Shown: positions 8,119 through 17,081, counted from the first letter of the stretch. The stretch is DNA of 64,000 nt from JAHITU01 sp964486155 (GCA_964486155.1 CAZAKQ010000001.1:1-64000); one strand, 5' to 3'. Made by a program: numbers and translations. Notes: generated from the letters alone by a model not told the origin.

Positions 8119-9540
8119 CTAATTTTCTAAAGGTTTTTCTTCATCTATGTTAGGTTCTGTTGAGTCTTCATCTGGAATTTCCTCTATTTTTTCATTTTGA
8201 ATTTCAATTTGTTCTTTTAGTTCTTCTGTTTTAATGTTTTCATTCTCTGGAGTTCTAGTGTTCTCGTGCTTTAATATTTTAATGACTTCTCTACCTCCCA
8301 TATATTTTTGAAGAACTTCTGGAATTTTAACCGAACCATCAACTTGTTGAAAGTTTTCTACTAAAGAAACTAAAATTCTAGGAGTAGGAATAGCTGTACA
8401 GTTTAAAGTATGTACATAACGAGCTTTTTCTTCTCCGTTTTTATAACGAATATTAAATCTTCTAGCTTGAAAATCATGAAAATATGATGCTGATGAAATT
8501 TCCCTATATTTTTGTTCTCCTGGAACCCAAAGTTCTACATCATATTTTTTAACTTGTCCTTGTCCTAAATCTCCACCACAATTTACAACTGTATGATAAG
8601 GAATACCTAAAGATTCAATAAATTCTTCTGTATTTCGATTTATCCATTCGTGCCATTTTACTGATTCTTGGTGATCAGCCTCACATAAAATTACTTGCTC
8701 TACCTTAAAAAATTCATTTACTCTAATTAAACCTTTAGTATCTTTACCATGACTTCCTGCCTCTCTTCTAAAACAAGGAGAGAATCCTAAATATTTTTTA
8801 GGTAAATCTTTTTTCTTTAAAATTTCTCCTGAATGATATCCTGTTACAGGAATTTCTGCCGTTCCAATTAAATAATCTTCATCTTGAGTTTGATAAATAT
8901 CATCAGCTTCATTAGGTAAATGTCCTGTTCCATATAGATTTTCTTTTCTAACAATAGCAGGTGGAAGCATTGGAACAAAACCTTTTTTTTCAAAAAAATC
9001 ATTAGCATAATTCCAAATCGCCCAAGATAATCGAGCTCCATCTCCTAATAAATAATATCCTCTGAATCCATGAATTTTAGTTCCTCTTTCAAAATCTACC
9101 ATTTCTAAATTATTCATGATTTCTATATGATCTTTAGCTTCAAAATCAAAAACTGTTTTCTCTCCCCAAACTTTAACTTCTTGATTATCTTCATCAGAAG
9201 CCCCTTCTGGCACAGACATATCAGGAATATTAGGAACTTGTAACATTAACAATTTCCATCTTTTCATTATATCCTTTAATTCTTCTTCTGATTTTTGTAA
9301 TTCTGTTTTTAATTTTTGAGATTCTTCTATTAGTCTTTCTTTTTCTGGAAATTCTTGTGTCTTAGCAACTCTGTCTGATAAAACATTTTGTTCTGTTCTT
9401 AATCTTTCTACTGTTAATAAAACTCCTTTTCTTTCTTCATCAACTTTCAACAATCTTTCTACATCAAAGTCCATATGCTTTTTCTTAGCACCAGCTTGTA
9501 TAGCTTCTTTATTTTCTCTTATAAATTTTATATCTAACAT
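8119..9540 (-). CDS. serS: Seryl-tRNA synthetase
   Basis: SerRS charges tRNA-Ser with serine. Residues 1 to about 110 form the antiparallel coiled-coil arm that grips the long variable arm of tRNA-Ser. The class II core follows, with motif 2 FRREAGSHGKDTKGLIRVNEF and motif 3 near LNCTAIPTPRILVSLVENFQ. The enzyme should end near residue 420. Here an acidic 53-residue tail (421-473) follows. Its first codons contain GTTCTAGTGTT...TTTAAT (plus strand 8249-8272), an inverted copy of the intergenic ATTAAAACACTAGAAC at 8051-8069, so the tail probably came from repeat-type DNA. Core identity is certain; the tail's role is unknown. Confidence 0.96.
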   Translation of the reverse strand: MLDIKFIRENKEAIQAGAKKKHMDFDVERLLKVDEERKGVLLTVERLRTEQNVLSDRVAKTQEFPEKERLIEESQKLKTELQKSEEELKDIMKRWKLLMLQVPNIPDMSVPEGASDEDNQEVKVWGEKTVFDFEAKDHIEIMNNLEMVDFERGTKIHGFRGYYLLGDGARLSWAIWNYANDFFEKKGFVPMLPPAIVRKENLYGTGHLPNEADDIYQTQDEDYLIGTAEIPVTGYHSGEILKKKDLPKKYLGFSPCFRREAGSHGKDTKGLIRVNEFFKVEQVILCEADHQESVKWHEWINRNTEEFIESLGIPYHTVVNCGGDLGQGQVKKYDVELWVPGEQKYREISSASYFHDFQARRFNIRYKNGEEKARYVHTLNCTAIPTPRILVSLVENFQQVDGSVKIPEVLQKYMGGREVIKILKHENTRTPENENIKTEELKEQIEIQNEKIEEIPDEDSTEPNIDEEKPLEN

Positions 9541-9751
9541 TTTATTAGGTAGTTAGGATATTAGGTCATTAGGTTGTTAGAGAAAATTTGCTTCACAAAT
9601 TTTCCTCTCTAAATCTTAAATCCTAAATTTTAATTATTAAATCTGAATCTGGAATTAGCCCTAAACCTTTTTACATAAAGGTTTAGGGCTTTTTGAAGCT
9701 GAGTTTATTTTTTTATAATAAAAATTTATTAACATTATTTTTGTTTTTTAT

Positions 9752-9834
9752 TTAGAAGTCTAACCTTGGTAATGATCAAACAATATTCAATAACTAAAGA
9801 TTATATTTATCTTAGTTAAAAGGTCTGACTTCGT
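9752..9834. repeat. Composite element E6
   Basis: It starts GAAGTCTAACCTT, continues GGTAATGATCAAACAA and ends TTAAAAGGTCTGACTTCG. It aligns by eye with E4 at 49950-50036 along its whole length (AATGATTAA, CTAAAG, AAGAGGT-type ends), so it is a degenerate family member. Confidence 0.6.
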
Positions 9835-9968
9835 CCTCATCATCTTAATTCTAACAGAAATGTTAAAAATTAAAAAGTAATACTTAAAAATCTCTAGCTC
9901 TTAAAAAACAATCTAATCATCTAATTAGTCCAGTTAACTGGACTAATTATTGTTCAAAAAATTAAAAA

Positions 9969-9996
9969 TTAACAACAAATTATTTTGTGTTAAAAT
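9969..9996 (+). promoter_or_regulatory. dprA promoter, probably leaderless
   Basis: TTAACA, 16 nt, then TAAAAT. The -10 ends 7 nt before the dprA ATG at 10004 and no Shine-Dalgarno fits, so transcription should start at the ATG. Confidence 0.5.
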
Positions 9997-10003
9997 ATGT
10001 TAA

Positions 10004-10870
10004 ATGAAAGAAGCTAAAGAATTAAAAAAAGAAGATTGGCATGAAAATATTTTAGAAATGTCTGACCCTCCTAAGCAACTAAATTATCGCGGTCAAAAAC
10101 CAGATTGGAATTCCATTTTTTTGACAGTAGTTGGTTCTCGTAAATATTCTCAATATGGTAAAGAAGTCTGTCAAAAATTAATTGCTGGGTTAAAAGGCTA
10201 TGATATTACCATTGTTTCTGGATTAGCTTTAGGAATAGATGCTATCGCTCACAACTCAGCTTTAGATAATGGATTAAAAACTCTAGCAATTCCTGGATCA
10301 GGTTTAGATGAAAAGGTTTTATATCCAAAATCAAATCTCCCTTTAGCTAAAAAAATATTAAGTGCTGGTGGAACTTTATTATCTGAATACGAACCCGAAC
10401 AAAAAGCAGCTCCTTGGACTTTTCCTCAAAGAAACAGAATTATGGCTGGGTTAGCTAAAGCTACTTTAATCATAGAAGCTACTGAAAAATCAGGTACTCT
10501 AATTACAGCTCGTTTAGCTTTGGAATATAATAGAGAAATTTGTGCAGTTCCTACTTCTATTTTTTCATTTTATGGAAAAGGGTCTAATAAATTATTAAAT
10601 CAAGGGGCCACTCCCATTACTTGTTCTGAAGATTTATTGCAAGTTCTAGGTTTTGATTTACAAGACACCGCTCCTCAATTAGAAATGCGTTTCAATGATT
10701 GTTCTAAAGAAGAAAAACTAATAATAGAAAATATAAAAGAACCCAAATCACGAGATGAATTAATTCGTGAGCTAGAAATACCTGCTAGCCAAATCAATAT
10801 TCTTTTGTCCTCAATGGAAATTAAAGGGATAATTATTGAAACTTTAGGAAAAATTCAGATTAAGAATTAA
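10004..10870 (+). CDS. dprA: DNA-processing protein DprA
   Basis: DprA binds incoming single-stranded DNA and loads RecA during natural transformation. The Rossmann-like core shows VVGSRKYSQYG (42-52), VSGLALGIDAIAH (71-83), IPGSGLDEKVLYPKSN (about 96-111), the nearby LLSEYEP and FPQRNRIMAGL, and EATEKSGTLITARLAL. A short winged-helix-like tail (about 235-288) follows. Length 288 aa is compact but complete for the core. It stands alone with its own promoter, between divergent serS and a convergent small membrane gene. Retention of DprA agrees with DNA uptake in these small-genome bacteria, which is an inference. Confidence 0.94.
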   Translation: MKEAKELKKEDWHENILEMSDPPKQLNYRGQKPDWNSIFLTVVGSRKYSQYGKEVCQKLIAGLKGYDITIVSGLALGIDAIAHNSALDNGLKTLAIPGSGLDEKVLYPKSNLPLAKKILSAGGTLLSEYEPEQKAAPWTFPQRNRIMAGLAKATLIIEATEKSGTLITARLALEYNREICAVPTSIFSFYGKGSNKLLNQGATPITCSEDLLQVLGFDLQDTAPQLEMRFNDCSKEEKLIIENIKEPKSRDELIRELEIPASQINILLSSMEIKGIIIETLGKIQIKN

Positions 10871-10875
10871 AAAGA

Positions 10876-10917
10876 GAAAACCCGTTAATTAAAAACGTGA
10901 ATTCTCAATTACGGGTT
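10876..10917. terminator. Bidirectional hairpin after dprA
   Basis: AACCCGTTAATT and AATTACGGGTT pair across a short loop between two convergent genes. It probably stops transcripts from both sides. Confidence 0.6.
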
Positions 10918-10928
10918 ATAGATATAAT

Positions 10929-11174
10929 TCATCTTATTCTTCTTGGATAAAATCTTTTTAATACTCTACTTAAAATCAAAGTACATATAAGATATAAGAT
11001 AGCAAGAACAAGAAAGATATCTGGAGGTTTTATAAAAAAACTTACAACCCAAGTAGTTATTACTCCTGTTAATACATAAGCCAAAGCAAATGGCCAGAAA
11101 TTTATTAACAATGCAAATATTCCTACTAAAGCAAAAAATAAACTATTTTTTTTAAAAAAACATTCATCCTTCAT
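10929..11174 (-). CDS. Small membrane protein with Shine-Dalgarno
   Basis: This is an unrecognised 81-aa protein. A charged start (MKDECFFKKN) is followed by two or three hydrophobic helices (about 11-34, 36-48 and 52-68) and a basic end (KRFYPRRIR), which suggests a small inner-membrane protein with the C-terminus in the cytoplasm. AGGAG is placed 8 nt before the ATG, in contrast to most housekeeping genes of the window. It is isolated, convergent with dprA and followed by a bidirectional hairpin. No function is proposed. It belongs with five other small genes that share strong ribosome-binding sites. Confidence 0.65.
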   Translation of the reverse strand: MKDECFFKKNSLFFALVGIFALLINFWPFALAYVLTGVITTWVVSFFIKPPDIFLVLAILYLICTLILSRVLKRFYPRRIR

Positions 11175-11582
11175 TTATATTTCTCCTATTTTATAAAGTC
11201 AAAGTTTTATATTCTATATACTATTACCATAGTAAAATAAAACTAAATAAAAGTCAAAGGTTCAATTCTCAAAATTTTAAGAAAAGTTAGGATTAAAAAT
11301 TAAATAGCTCAGCGGGTTAGGCTATTTATTATTTATATATTAAGCCATTTGAACACCTCTCCGCCAGCTGGCGGACCGTTGAGGCGTTTGTTTATTTATC
11401 TTTTTAATCAATTACTGCGGTTAACTGGAGTAATTAATTTAATCTAACATTTTTTATATTTAATCAATGATTTAAATAGAGCGAGACTCTAGCCTCGCCG
11501 TTAATTAATTTAAAATCTAAAATTTATAATTTAAAATTCGGTAAAATTCTTGCCTGCCTGCCGGTGAGGCAGGTTAAGAATT
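11175..11582. other. Palindrome-rich intergenic region before the murF end
   Basis: No gene is visible. Elements seen: AATAGCTCAGC...GGCTATT hairpin (about 11306-11330), a nested palindrome (11352-11390), a degenerate GTTAAC-centred palindrome (about 11415-11433), GCGAGACTCTAGCCTCGC (about 11481) and the murF terminator (11540-11588). Confidence 0.7.
11352..11390. repeat. Nested palindrome: GCCAGCTGGC element inside AACACCTC/GAGGTGTT
   Basis: The outer arms AACACCTC and GAGGCGTTT match the intact palindrome at 17002-17029 and 57118-57142. Between them sits TCCGCCAGCTGGCGGA, itself a widespread palindrome, in place of the original centre AACCGGTT. Confidence 0.75.
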
Positions 11583-11588
11583 TTACCG
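11540..11588 (-). terminator. murF terminator carrying a CCTGCC palindrome
   Basis: Outer arms GGTAAAATTCTT and AAGAATTTTACC enclose a CCTGCCTGCCGG...GGCAGG hairpin. The arm overlaps the murF stop codon. This again looks like a nested palindrome. Confidence 0.6.
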
Positions 11589-12881
11589 TTTGATCCACTC
11601 ATCATTCTGTCTCACTAACAACTCTTTCTTTTTTTCTGGTTCAGCCATTATCTCCTCTGTAATTTTTTCCATTCTAATAGATTGCGAACCTTTAATTAGA
11701 ATAATATCATTCTCTTGAATCTTATTTTGTAAAAATCGCCCTGCTTCATCTGATTTTTCAAATACATAAATATTTTTACTCTTCATTCCTTTTTTATTGG
11801 CTTCTTGAGCTATATGTTTAGATCGTAAACCTACAGTCACTAAAATATCACATTTTCCTACTAACAACTCTCCTATTTTTTTATGTTCTTCAGTAGAGTA
11901 CTTTCCTAATTCCAACATATCTCCAATAGCTAGTATTTTCTTCGCTCCTTCTCTTGTTTCTAATAAACCTAAAGTCTCAACTGCTTTTTGAACAGCAACA
12001 GGAGAAGCATTATAAGAGTCATCTATTAATATTGTCTTTTTTATACCTTTCAAAATTCTCATTCTCCCTGGTTGGGTTTTATATCTTTTAGCTAAAGCGC
12101 TCGAAATTTGCGCTACATTTAGATTCTGCGAAGCTCCCACTGCTATAGCAGCCAATGCAGAAAAAGTATGAGATTTACCTACAACTCCTTTTAATTTCAT
12201 AGGAGCACTAGCTCCTGCATACTCTACTCTGAATATCTGTCCAACAGGAATTCTTTCTTTATACAAAATTTCATCATTCATTCCACGGATACTTGCCCCT
12301 TCTTTATATCCAAAAGAAATTTTTTGAGCTTTAGTAGGAATTTTTATAGAAGCCATATCTTCATCGTCATAATTAAACACTAAAATTCCATCTGCTTTCA
12401 TATATTTAGCTAATTTCTTTTTTTCATCCATTAAATCTTGAGGAGATTTAAAAAATTCTACATGTACAGGAACTTTAGCAAAACGAGTCATTACAACAAT
12501 ATCAGGCTTTAATAATTTAGCTGACCTTTCAATATCTCCGGGAGTATCTGCTCCTACTTCTAAAACTAACCATTTTGGATAATGATTTTTTAATAATATT
12601 ACTCCCAAACCTATAAAAATATTCTTAAACCAGAGAATAGGATTATTCCAAGCATTATCACACCCTAAAATAGTTAGAGGAACTCCTATTTCACTATTAA
12701 ATGATTTTTCTGATTTCCTTACAAAATAAGCTGAATTTAAAACAGTATAAACAGCATCTTTAGTAGTAGTCTTTCCTACACTTCCTGTTATAGCTACAAT
12801 TTTTGGTTTATATTTTCGTAATACTAATTTAGCTTCAAGCTGAAGAATAAAAACTATTATTTTTTTGAATATATTTTTCAT
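11583..12881 (-). CDS. murF: UDP-MurNAc-tripeptide--D-Ala-D-Ala ligase (MurF-like)
   Basis: This Mur ligase adds the terminal dipeptide to the peptidoglycan precursor in the cytoplasm. The ATP loop ITGSVGKTTTKD (31-42) is followed by NSEIGVPLTIL, LEVGADTPGDI and, in the C-terminal domain, DDSYNASPVAV, typical of MurF. The usual MurF N-terminal uridine-binding domain of about 80 residues is missing. In its place is a short hydrophobic lead (about 5-20) directly before the ATPase core, so the protein may be membrane-associated. Length is 432 aa. It follows ftsI in a dcw-type cluster, after a strong hairpin. Another Mur ligase is less likely given the NSEIG and DSYNASP motifs. Confidence 0.87.
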   Translation of the reverse strand: MKNIFKKIIVFILQLEAKLVLRKYKPKIVAITGSVGKTTTKDAVYTVLNSAYFVRKSEKSFNSEIGVPLTILGCDNAWNNPILWFKNIFIGLGVILLKNHYPKWLVLEVGADTPGDIERSAKLLKPDIVVMTRFAKVPVHVEFFKSPQDLMDEKKKLAKYMKADGILVFNYDDEDMASIKIPTKAQKISFGYKEGASIRGMNDEILYKERIPVGQIFRVEYAGASAPMKLKGVVGKSHTFSALAAIAVGASQNLNVAQISSALAKRYKTQPGRMRILKGIKKTILIDDSYNASPVAVQKAVETLGLLETREGAKKILAIGDMLELGKYSTEEHKKIGELLVGKCDILVTVGLRSKHIAQEANKKGMKSKNIYVFEKSDEAGRFLQNKIQENDIILIKGSQSIRMEKITEEIMAEPEKKKELLVRQNDEWIKR

Positions 12882-12987
12882 GAAATTTTATTCTCTTTCG
12901 TCAAATAAAATTCGCGGACTAAATGCGGAATTAACGCATAAAGTCGCAGAAATTTATAACAACGAAATCTTTTATTTTAAAACCCCG

Positions 12988-13048
12988 GTCTGCTACGATA
13001 CTTTTTAGAGAATTTTTTGAAAATGTCTTCTCAAAAAATTCTCTAAAA
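12988..13048. terminator. Long perfect-arm hairpin between ftsI and murF
   Basis: GATACTTTTTAGAGAATTTT pairs with its mirror AAAATTCTCTAAAAAGTATC over about 26 bp, separated by GAAAATGTCTTCTC. It could separate murF expression from the upstream cluster, or be a mobile palindrome. Confidence 0.6.
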
Positions 13049-13109
13049 AGTATCTCGCTGAGACAAATTTTTGCGGAGCAAAAATTCGTTACTTTCGACT
13101 TTATAGGCT

Positions 13110-14843
13110 TTACAGACTTTCGACTCCAACTTTGTCGGGCATCACTTCATAATAATTAACCAAAAATTTAAAAATATTCATAAAAGGCTCAGTTAAAGAA
13201 TGTGATGCATACTTAACTTCCTTAGGATCTATGATATATAAAAAAGTTAAAAACTCAGGTCTAGTAGCAGGGAAATATCCAAAAAAACTGTGCAAATATT
13301 TATCTTCATAATATCCTTTTCCGTTTTCTTCCGCCATTTGAGCTGTTCCTGTTTTAGCAGCAATATAATAATCATCTGATTTAACAGTTCCGCCTAACAA
13401 AGCTTCGTCCACAACTACTGCCAACATACGACTTATTTCCTTACTAGTTTCTTCTTTTAGTACTCTAATATTTGTATCATAAAAAATCTTATCTGACGAC
13501 ATCATTCCATATTTTATTTCTTTTACTAAATGAGGGGTTATTAAAACTCCTCCATTAGCTAAGGCCGACAAAGCTTTCACTGTTTCTATTGGAGTAATAG
13601 CTATCCCTTGTCCAAATGAAGCTGTAGCATATTCTATATCACGAGTACTTTTTAAGTTAGAAACTAAACCATATGTTTCATTTGGTAAATCAATACCCGT
13701 TTCCTCTCCAAAACCTAAATCCAATAAATATTGAGCAAATTTTTCATTTCCTATCTTATTTTCTATAAAAGCAGCCCCTACATTTAAAGATTGATTTAAT
13801 ACTTCTTGCATAGAAACTATTCCCCTGGCCTTTCCGTCATAATTTGAAAAAGTTTTTCTATCTAAAGTTTTAAAACCAGTATCATTATATGTACTTTCAG
13901 CGGTAATAACTCCTGTGTCTAAACCAATAGCCATAGTCAAAGCCTTAATAATTGAGCCCATCTCATAAACACTTTCTACAGCAGGATTACCAAAACGTAC
14001 TCCTTTTTCTACTTTAGAAAAATTATTAGGGTCAAAAGACGGAGAAAACCCAAGGGCGTAAATTTGACCATTATTAGGATTAATTATTATTCCTCCAGCT
14101 AATTCAGTTTTCCATTTATCTTTTATTTTTCCTAATGTTGTTTCTAAATACTCTTGAACTGTAGGTTCAATAGTTAATATGATATCTCCCTCTTTATTTG
14201 ATTCTTCTCCTACTATAACTGAATTTAAATTTAAAAATATCTCTGCAAAAAAATTCACAAAAAGGTTTTTAGATTCTCTTTTTAAAAGATAATTATAATA
14301 ATTCTCTACTCCATAAATTCCTTCTAGAGAATCTTTATTATAACCAACAAAACCTATTACATGAGAAGCTAATTTATTTCCTGGATAAAAACGCCATTTA
14401 TCTAACTCCAAAATAACTCCTTTTAATTTTAAAGCTTTGATTTTTTTTTCTATTTCTTTGTCAACGATTTCTTTTTTGATAACCTCATAGGTATCTCCTT
14501 TTTTTCTAGCTCTATACAAAAAGTCTTCTTCATCTAATTCAATAATTTCTGACAATTTTAAATAAACACTTTCGGGATCTTCTATCAGTGAAGGATTAAT
14601 GGTTAATTTAAAACCTGAACGAGTCATTCCTGCAGAAATTCTTTTTCCATCTTTATCTTCAAAATAAATATTCCCCCTATTAAAAATATATTGAGGTTTT
14701 ACATATTGATTATCAGCTTTTTGTTTGTAATCTTCTCCTTTTACTATCTGAACAATATATAATTGACTAATTAAAACAAAGAAAAAAAGAAAAAAACCCG
14801 CGCATAAAAATTTTATTCTGAATAAAAAATTAGATTTTCTCAT
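13110..14843 (-). CDS. ftsI: Penicillin-binding protein 2/FtsI, septal transpeptidase
   Basis: FtsI crosslinks peptidoglycan at the division septum. A membrane anchor (about 11-30) precedes the dimerisation domain and the transpeptidase. The catalytic SxxK is Ser297-IIK, SxN is SLN at 352-354 and KTG is at 497-499 (KTGTAQ). Length is 577 aa, as expected. The C-terminus lacks PASTA repeats. The stop codon region lies inside a repeat of the GACTTTATAGACTTT type. It is co-transcribed with the FtsL-like gene (3 nt apart) and follows rsmH and mraZ, the canonical dcw order. Confidence 0.95.
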   Translation of the reverse strand: MRKSNFLFRIKFLCAGFFLFFFVLISQLYIVQIVKGEDYKQKADNQYVKPQYIFNRGNIYFEDKDGKRISAGMTRSGFKLTINPSLIEDPESVYLKLSEIIELDEEDFLYRARKKGDTYEVIKKEIVDKEIEKKIKALKLKGVILELDKWRFYPGNKLASHVIGFVGYNKDSLEGIYGVENYYNYLLKRESKNLFVNFFAEIFLNLNSVIVGEESNKEGDIILTIEPTVQEYLETTLGKIKDKWKTELAGGIIINPNNGQIYALGFSPSFDPNNFSKVEKGVRFGNPAVESVYEMGSIIKALTMAIGLDTGVITAESTYNDTGFKTLDRKTFSNYDGKARGIVSMQEVLNQSLNVGAAFIENKIGNEKFAQYLLDLGFGEETGIDLPNETYGLVSNLKSTRDIEYATASFGQGIAITPIETVKALSALANGGVLITPHLVKEIKYGMMSSDKIFYDTNIRVLKEETSKEISRMLAVVVDEALLGGTVKSDDYYIAAKTGTAQMAEENGKGYYEDKYLHSFFGYFPATRPEFLTFLYIIDPKEVKYASHSLTEPFMNIFKFLVNYYEVMPDKVGVESL

Positions 14844-14846
14844 ATC

Positions 14847-15170
14847 TTAAATATTAGAACCTAAAGAAAGTTTGTTATTTATGATACTTTTATCTACAAA
14901 ATTAACTTTGGAAGCTTCTGCATAACCTAATATCTTAGCCATATCTAAATTAATATTTTTTTTCAATGACATATATTTAAATTCTAAATCACCAATAGAA
15001 GAATCAAGATTTATTATTTCTTGCTGAATATATTGATAAGTAGTAATATTTACAGTTGTTTGGATAATTAAATAAATATAAAAAGAAAATAGAAAAGCAA
15101 TAGAAAAAACCAAAGAAATAAAGATTTTCTTTTTATTTATATTATTTAATTTTAAAATTGCTGTTTTCAT
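14847..15170 (-). CDS. ftsL: FtsL-like division protein
   Basis: This 107-aa bitopic protein has a short basic cytoplasmic start (1-16), one membrane helix (about 17-36), then a predicted coiled coil (about 40-75) and a short tail. It has the size, topology and position of FtsL, between rsmH and ftsI, although sequence conservation in this family is too low to confirm it by motif. FtsL joins FtsB and FtsQ to activate FtsI and FtsW. No other FtsB-type protein is seen in the window. It is tightly linked to ftsI (3 nt). Confidence 0.75.
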   Translation of the reverse strand: MKTAILKLNNINKKKIFISLVFSIAFLFSFYIYLIIQTTVNITTYQYIQQEIINLDSSIGDLEFKYMSLKKNINLDMAKILGYAEASKVNFVDKSIINNKLSLGSNI

Positions 15171-15265
15171 AATAGTTTAGCTTATAGCTGATAGCTTTTA
15201 GGTTATAGGGAAGAAATCGCTTTGCGATTTTTCTTCATTTATTTAAAATCTACAATTTACAATTT

Positions 15266-16207
15266 TTAATTCAAAATCTTTGATTTTGATATTATTCTAA
15301 GTTTTGCACTTCTAGAACGAGGATTTTCTTTTAATTCTTTGTCACTAGGAGTGATAGGTTTTTTATTTATTAAAATTCCTTCTTTTTTATTTTTTAAATC
15401 TTTAAAAAATCGTTTGATAACTCTATCTTCTAAACTATGAAAAGATACCACTGCTAATCTTCCATTTAGATTTAATGCATCAAAAGCTTTATTCAAACCT
15501 TCTTTTAAAGATTCAATTTCATCATTTACAGTGATTCTTAAAGCTTGGAAGGTTTTAGTAGCAAAATGAGTTTTTCTAAATAAATACCATTTTGGAACTG
15601 CTTTTTTAATTATCTCTACTAATTCAAAAGTAGTTTCTATCTTTTTTTCTTTTCTGGCTTTACAAATTTCTTTAGCTATTTTTCTAGAAAATTTTTCTTC
15701 TCCGTATCCAAAAATGATATCTGCTAAATTTTTTTCATCCCAAGTATTTACTATTTCAAAAGCCGTTAAATCACTTTCTTCCAAATCTTTTTTTAATGAC
15801 ATTATTAAAGGTTCGTCTTTTTGAAAAGAAAAACCTCTTCCTGAATTATCTAATTGATCTGAACTTATTCCTAAATCAAAAACTATTTTATCCACTTTTT
15901 TAATTTCTAAAGATTTCAAAGCTAAATCTAAATTTCTAAAATTTTGGTTTAGCAAAAATAATTTACATTCTGTATTTTTTTTGATTTTATCTAAAGCTGA
16001 TTGATCTTGATCTAAACCAATAACTAATCCTGACTCCCCCACCAAAGAACAAATTTTTTTTAAATATCCTCCTCCACCGACAGTTCCATCCAAAACGACA
16101 TCATTTTCATGAATATTTAATCCCTCTATTACTTCATTTAAAAGAACTGGCTTATGGATTGTTGTTTCCATCACTTTCTTTAATTCCGATTTATCTTTTT
16201 TATTCAT
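15266..16207 (-). CDS. rsmH: 16S rRNA m4C1402 methyltransferase RsmH
   Basis: RsmH methylates N4 of C1402 in 16S rRNA. The family start HKPVLLNEVIEGL is followed by the SAM loop DGTVGGGGYLKKI, DLGISSDQLD, GRGFSF, and the C-terminal ALNLNGRLAVVSFHSLEDRVIKRFF and PRSRSAKLR motifs. The encoded protein is 313 aa from the first ATG. The true start is probably the second ATG at 16171 (METTIHKPVLL), preceded by AAAGAAAG, because the first twelve residues are not family-like. It follows mraZ with a 9-nt gap, the standard dcw order. An N gap lies just upstream inside mraZ. Confidence 0.95.
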   Translation of the reverse strand: MNKKDKSELKKVMETTIHKPVLLNEVIEGLNIHENDVVLDGTVGGGGYLKKICSLVGESGLVIGLDQDQSALDKIKKNTECKLFLLNQNFRNLDLALKSLEIKKVDKIVFDLGISSDQLDNSGRGFSFQKDEPLIMSLKKDLEESDLTAFEIVNTWDEKNLADIIFGYGEEKFSRKIAKEICKARKEKKIETTFELVEIIKKAVPKWYLFRKTHFATKTFQALRITVNDEIESLKEGLNKAFDALNLNGRLAVVSFHSLEDRVIKRFFKDLKNKKEGILINKKPITPSDKELKENPRSRSAKLRIISKSKILN

Positions 16208-16216
16208 TATTTTCAG

Positions 16217-16735
16217 TTAACTTGANNNNNNNNNNNNNNNNNNNNNNNNNNNNNNNNNNNNNNNNNNNNNNNNNNNNNNNNNNNNNNNNNNNNNNNNNNN
16301 NNNNNNNNNNNNNNNNNNNNNNNNNCCTAATTTTTCTGCTAATACTTCAGCTGAACTTTCAATTTTATCTCGATAAATTTTCCAAGATTTTTCATCCCAA
16401 ATTTCAATATGATCCCCTACTCCAGCTAAAATAACTTTAGTTTTCAACTTTGCATAAGATTTTAAAAAATCTGGGATTAAAATTCTTCCTAATGAATCTA
16501 ATCCTGCTTCAGAAGCTCCGCTAGTCATAAATCTCTTAAAATTTCTTTGATCTGCTTGAACTGATTGAGGTAATTCCTGCATTACTCTTTCCCATTCTTT
16601 TGGAGTATAAACGGAAATACAATGGTCTAATCCTTTGGCTAATACAATTTTCTTTCCAACCACCACTCTAAATTTAGCAGGTAACGAAACCCTTTTCTTT
16701 AAATCTAATGTATGTGTGTATTCTCCGATTAACAT
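16217..16735 (-). CDS. mraZ: Transcriptional regulator MraZ, interrupted by an assembly gap
   Basis: MraZ is the DNA-binding regulator at the head of division clusters. The family start MLIGEYTHTLDLKKRVSLPAKFR marks the first SpoVT/AbrB-type domain, and SGASEAGLDSLGRILIPDFL the second. I start at ATG 16735. A GTG at 16759 is also open, but it would place the MraZ boxes inside the gene. The coding sequence enters 100 N after AEKL (about residue 136), near the normal end of the family. The last two codons before the stop are read after the gap, so the C-terminus is uncertain. Confidence 0.9.
   Translation of the reverse strand: MLIGEYTHTLDLKKRVSLPAKFRVVVGKKIVLAKGLDHCISVYTPKEWERVMQELPQSVQADQRNFKRFMTSGASEAGLDSLGRILIPDFLKSYAKLKTKVILAGVGDHIEIWDEKSWKIYRDKIESSAEVLAEKLXXXXXXXXXXXXXXXXXXXXXXXXXXXXXXXXXXSS
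16226..16325. other. Scaffold gap (100 N) in the mraZ 3' end
   Basis: This is a placeholder gap of unknown real size. Unlike the gap at 6851, the two flanks share no repeated sequence. It removes the last residues of mraZ and leaves the mraZ-rsmH junction unproven. Confidence 0.9.
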
Positions 16736-16739
16736 GTTG

Positions 16740-16776
16740 TTTTTTCCACTTTTTACCACTTGTCCTATATTTTATA
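16740..16776 (-). promoter_or_regulatory. mraZ promoter with MraZ-type boxes
   Basis: On the minus strand TATAAAAT (16776-16769) lies about 17 nt after TTGCGG. Two AAGTGG-type boxes spaced exactly 10 bp (AGTGGTAAAA then AGTGGAAAAA, about 16760-16741) follow, and another GTGGGA lies near 16787. MraZ is known to bind short GTGG/TGGGA-type repeats with 10-bp period upstream of its own gene, so autoregulation is likely. Confidence 0.6.
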
Positions 16777-17001
16777 ACACTACATCCCACTCCGCAACTA
16801 AAGTTATCCACAGGGCTAAATTTGAATTAAATTCAACCCAATTTTCAATTCACAATCCGCCAACTGGCGGCTCAATCAATTATCAATGAACCAATTTCAA
16901 AAAAACTAAAACTCTTTACTTTTTTTATTTGTTTTTTATTTATATCATATCTATTCCAAAATTCTGCAGAATTCCGGAATAGATATATTTATCAATATAT
17001 T

Positions 17002-17029
17002 GAACACCTCAACCGGTTGAGGTGTTCAA
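17002..17029. repeat. Intact palindrome AACACCTCAACCGGTTGAGGTGTT
   Basis: Perfect arms TGAACACCTCAACC and GGTTGAGGTGTTCA. A second intact copy is at 57118-57142, a copy with an inserted second palindrome at 11352-11390, and a related copy with a GTCG centre lies inside smc at 27850-27875. Confidence 0.8.
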
Positions 17030-17081
17030 ATTTTAAGTTATTTCTATTATTAACTTTATGGACTTTATGGACTTTTGACTC

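Larger units (their letters stand above)
9541..10003. other. Intergenic region between serS and dprA
   Basis: No gene is visible here. The region holds a strong hairpin (about 9659-9694, arms GCCCTAAACCTTT and its mirror, followed by TTTTT on the plus strand), composite element E6 (9752-9834), a GTTAAC-centred palindrome AGTCCAGTTAACTGGACT (about 9928-9945) and the dprA promoter. The first hairpin lies downstream of no plus-strand gene, so its role is unclear. Confidence 0.7.

Noticed and set aside
11300..11335. AAATAGCTCAGCGGGTTAGGCTATTT looks like a tRNA D-arm (TAGCTCAGC-GGTTAG)
   Set aside because: No acceptor stem, anticodon arm or T-arm can be built around it; it is a simple hairpin like the other palindromes.
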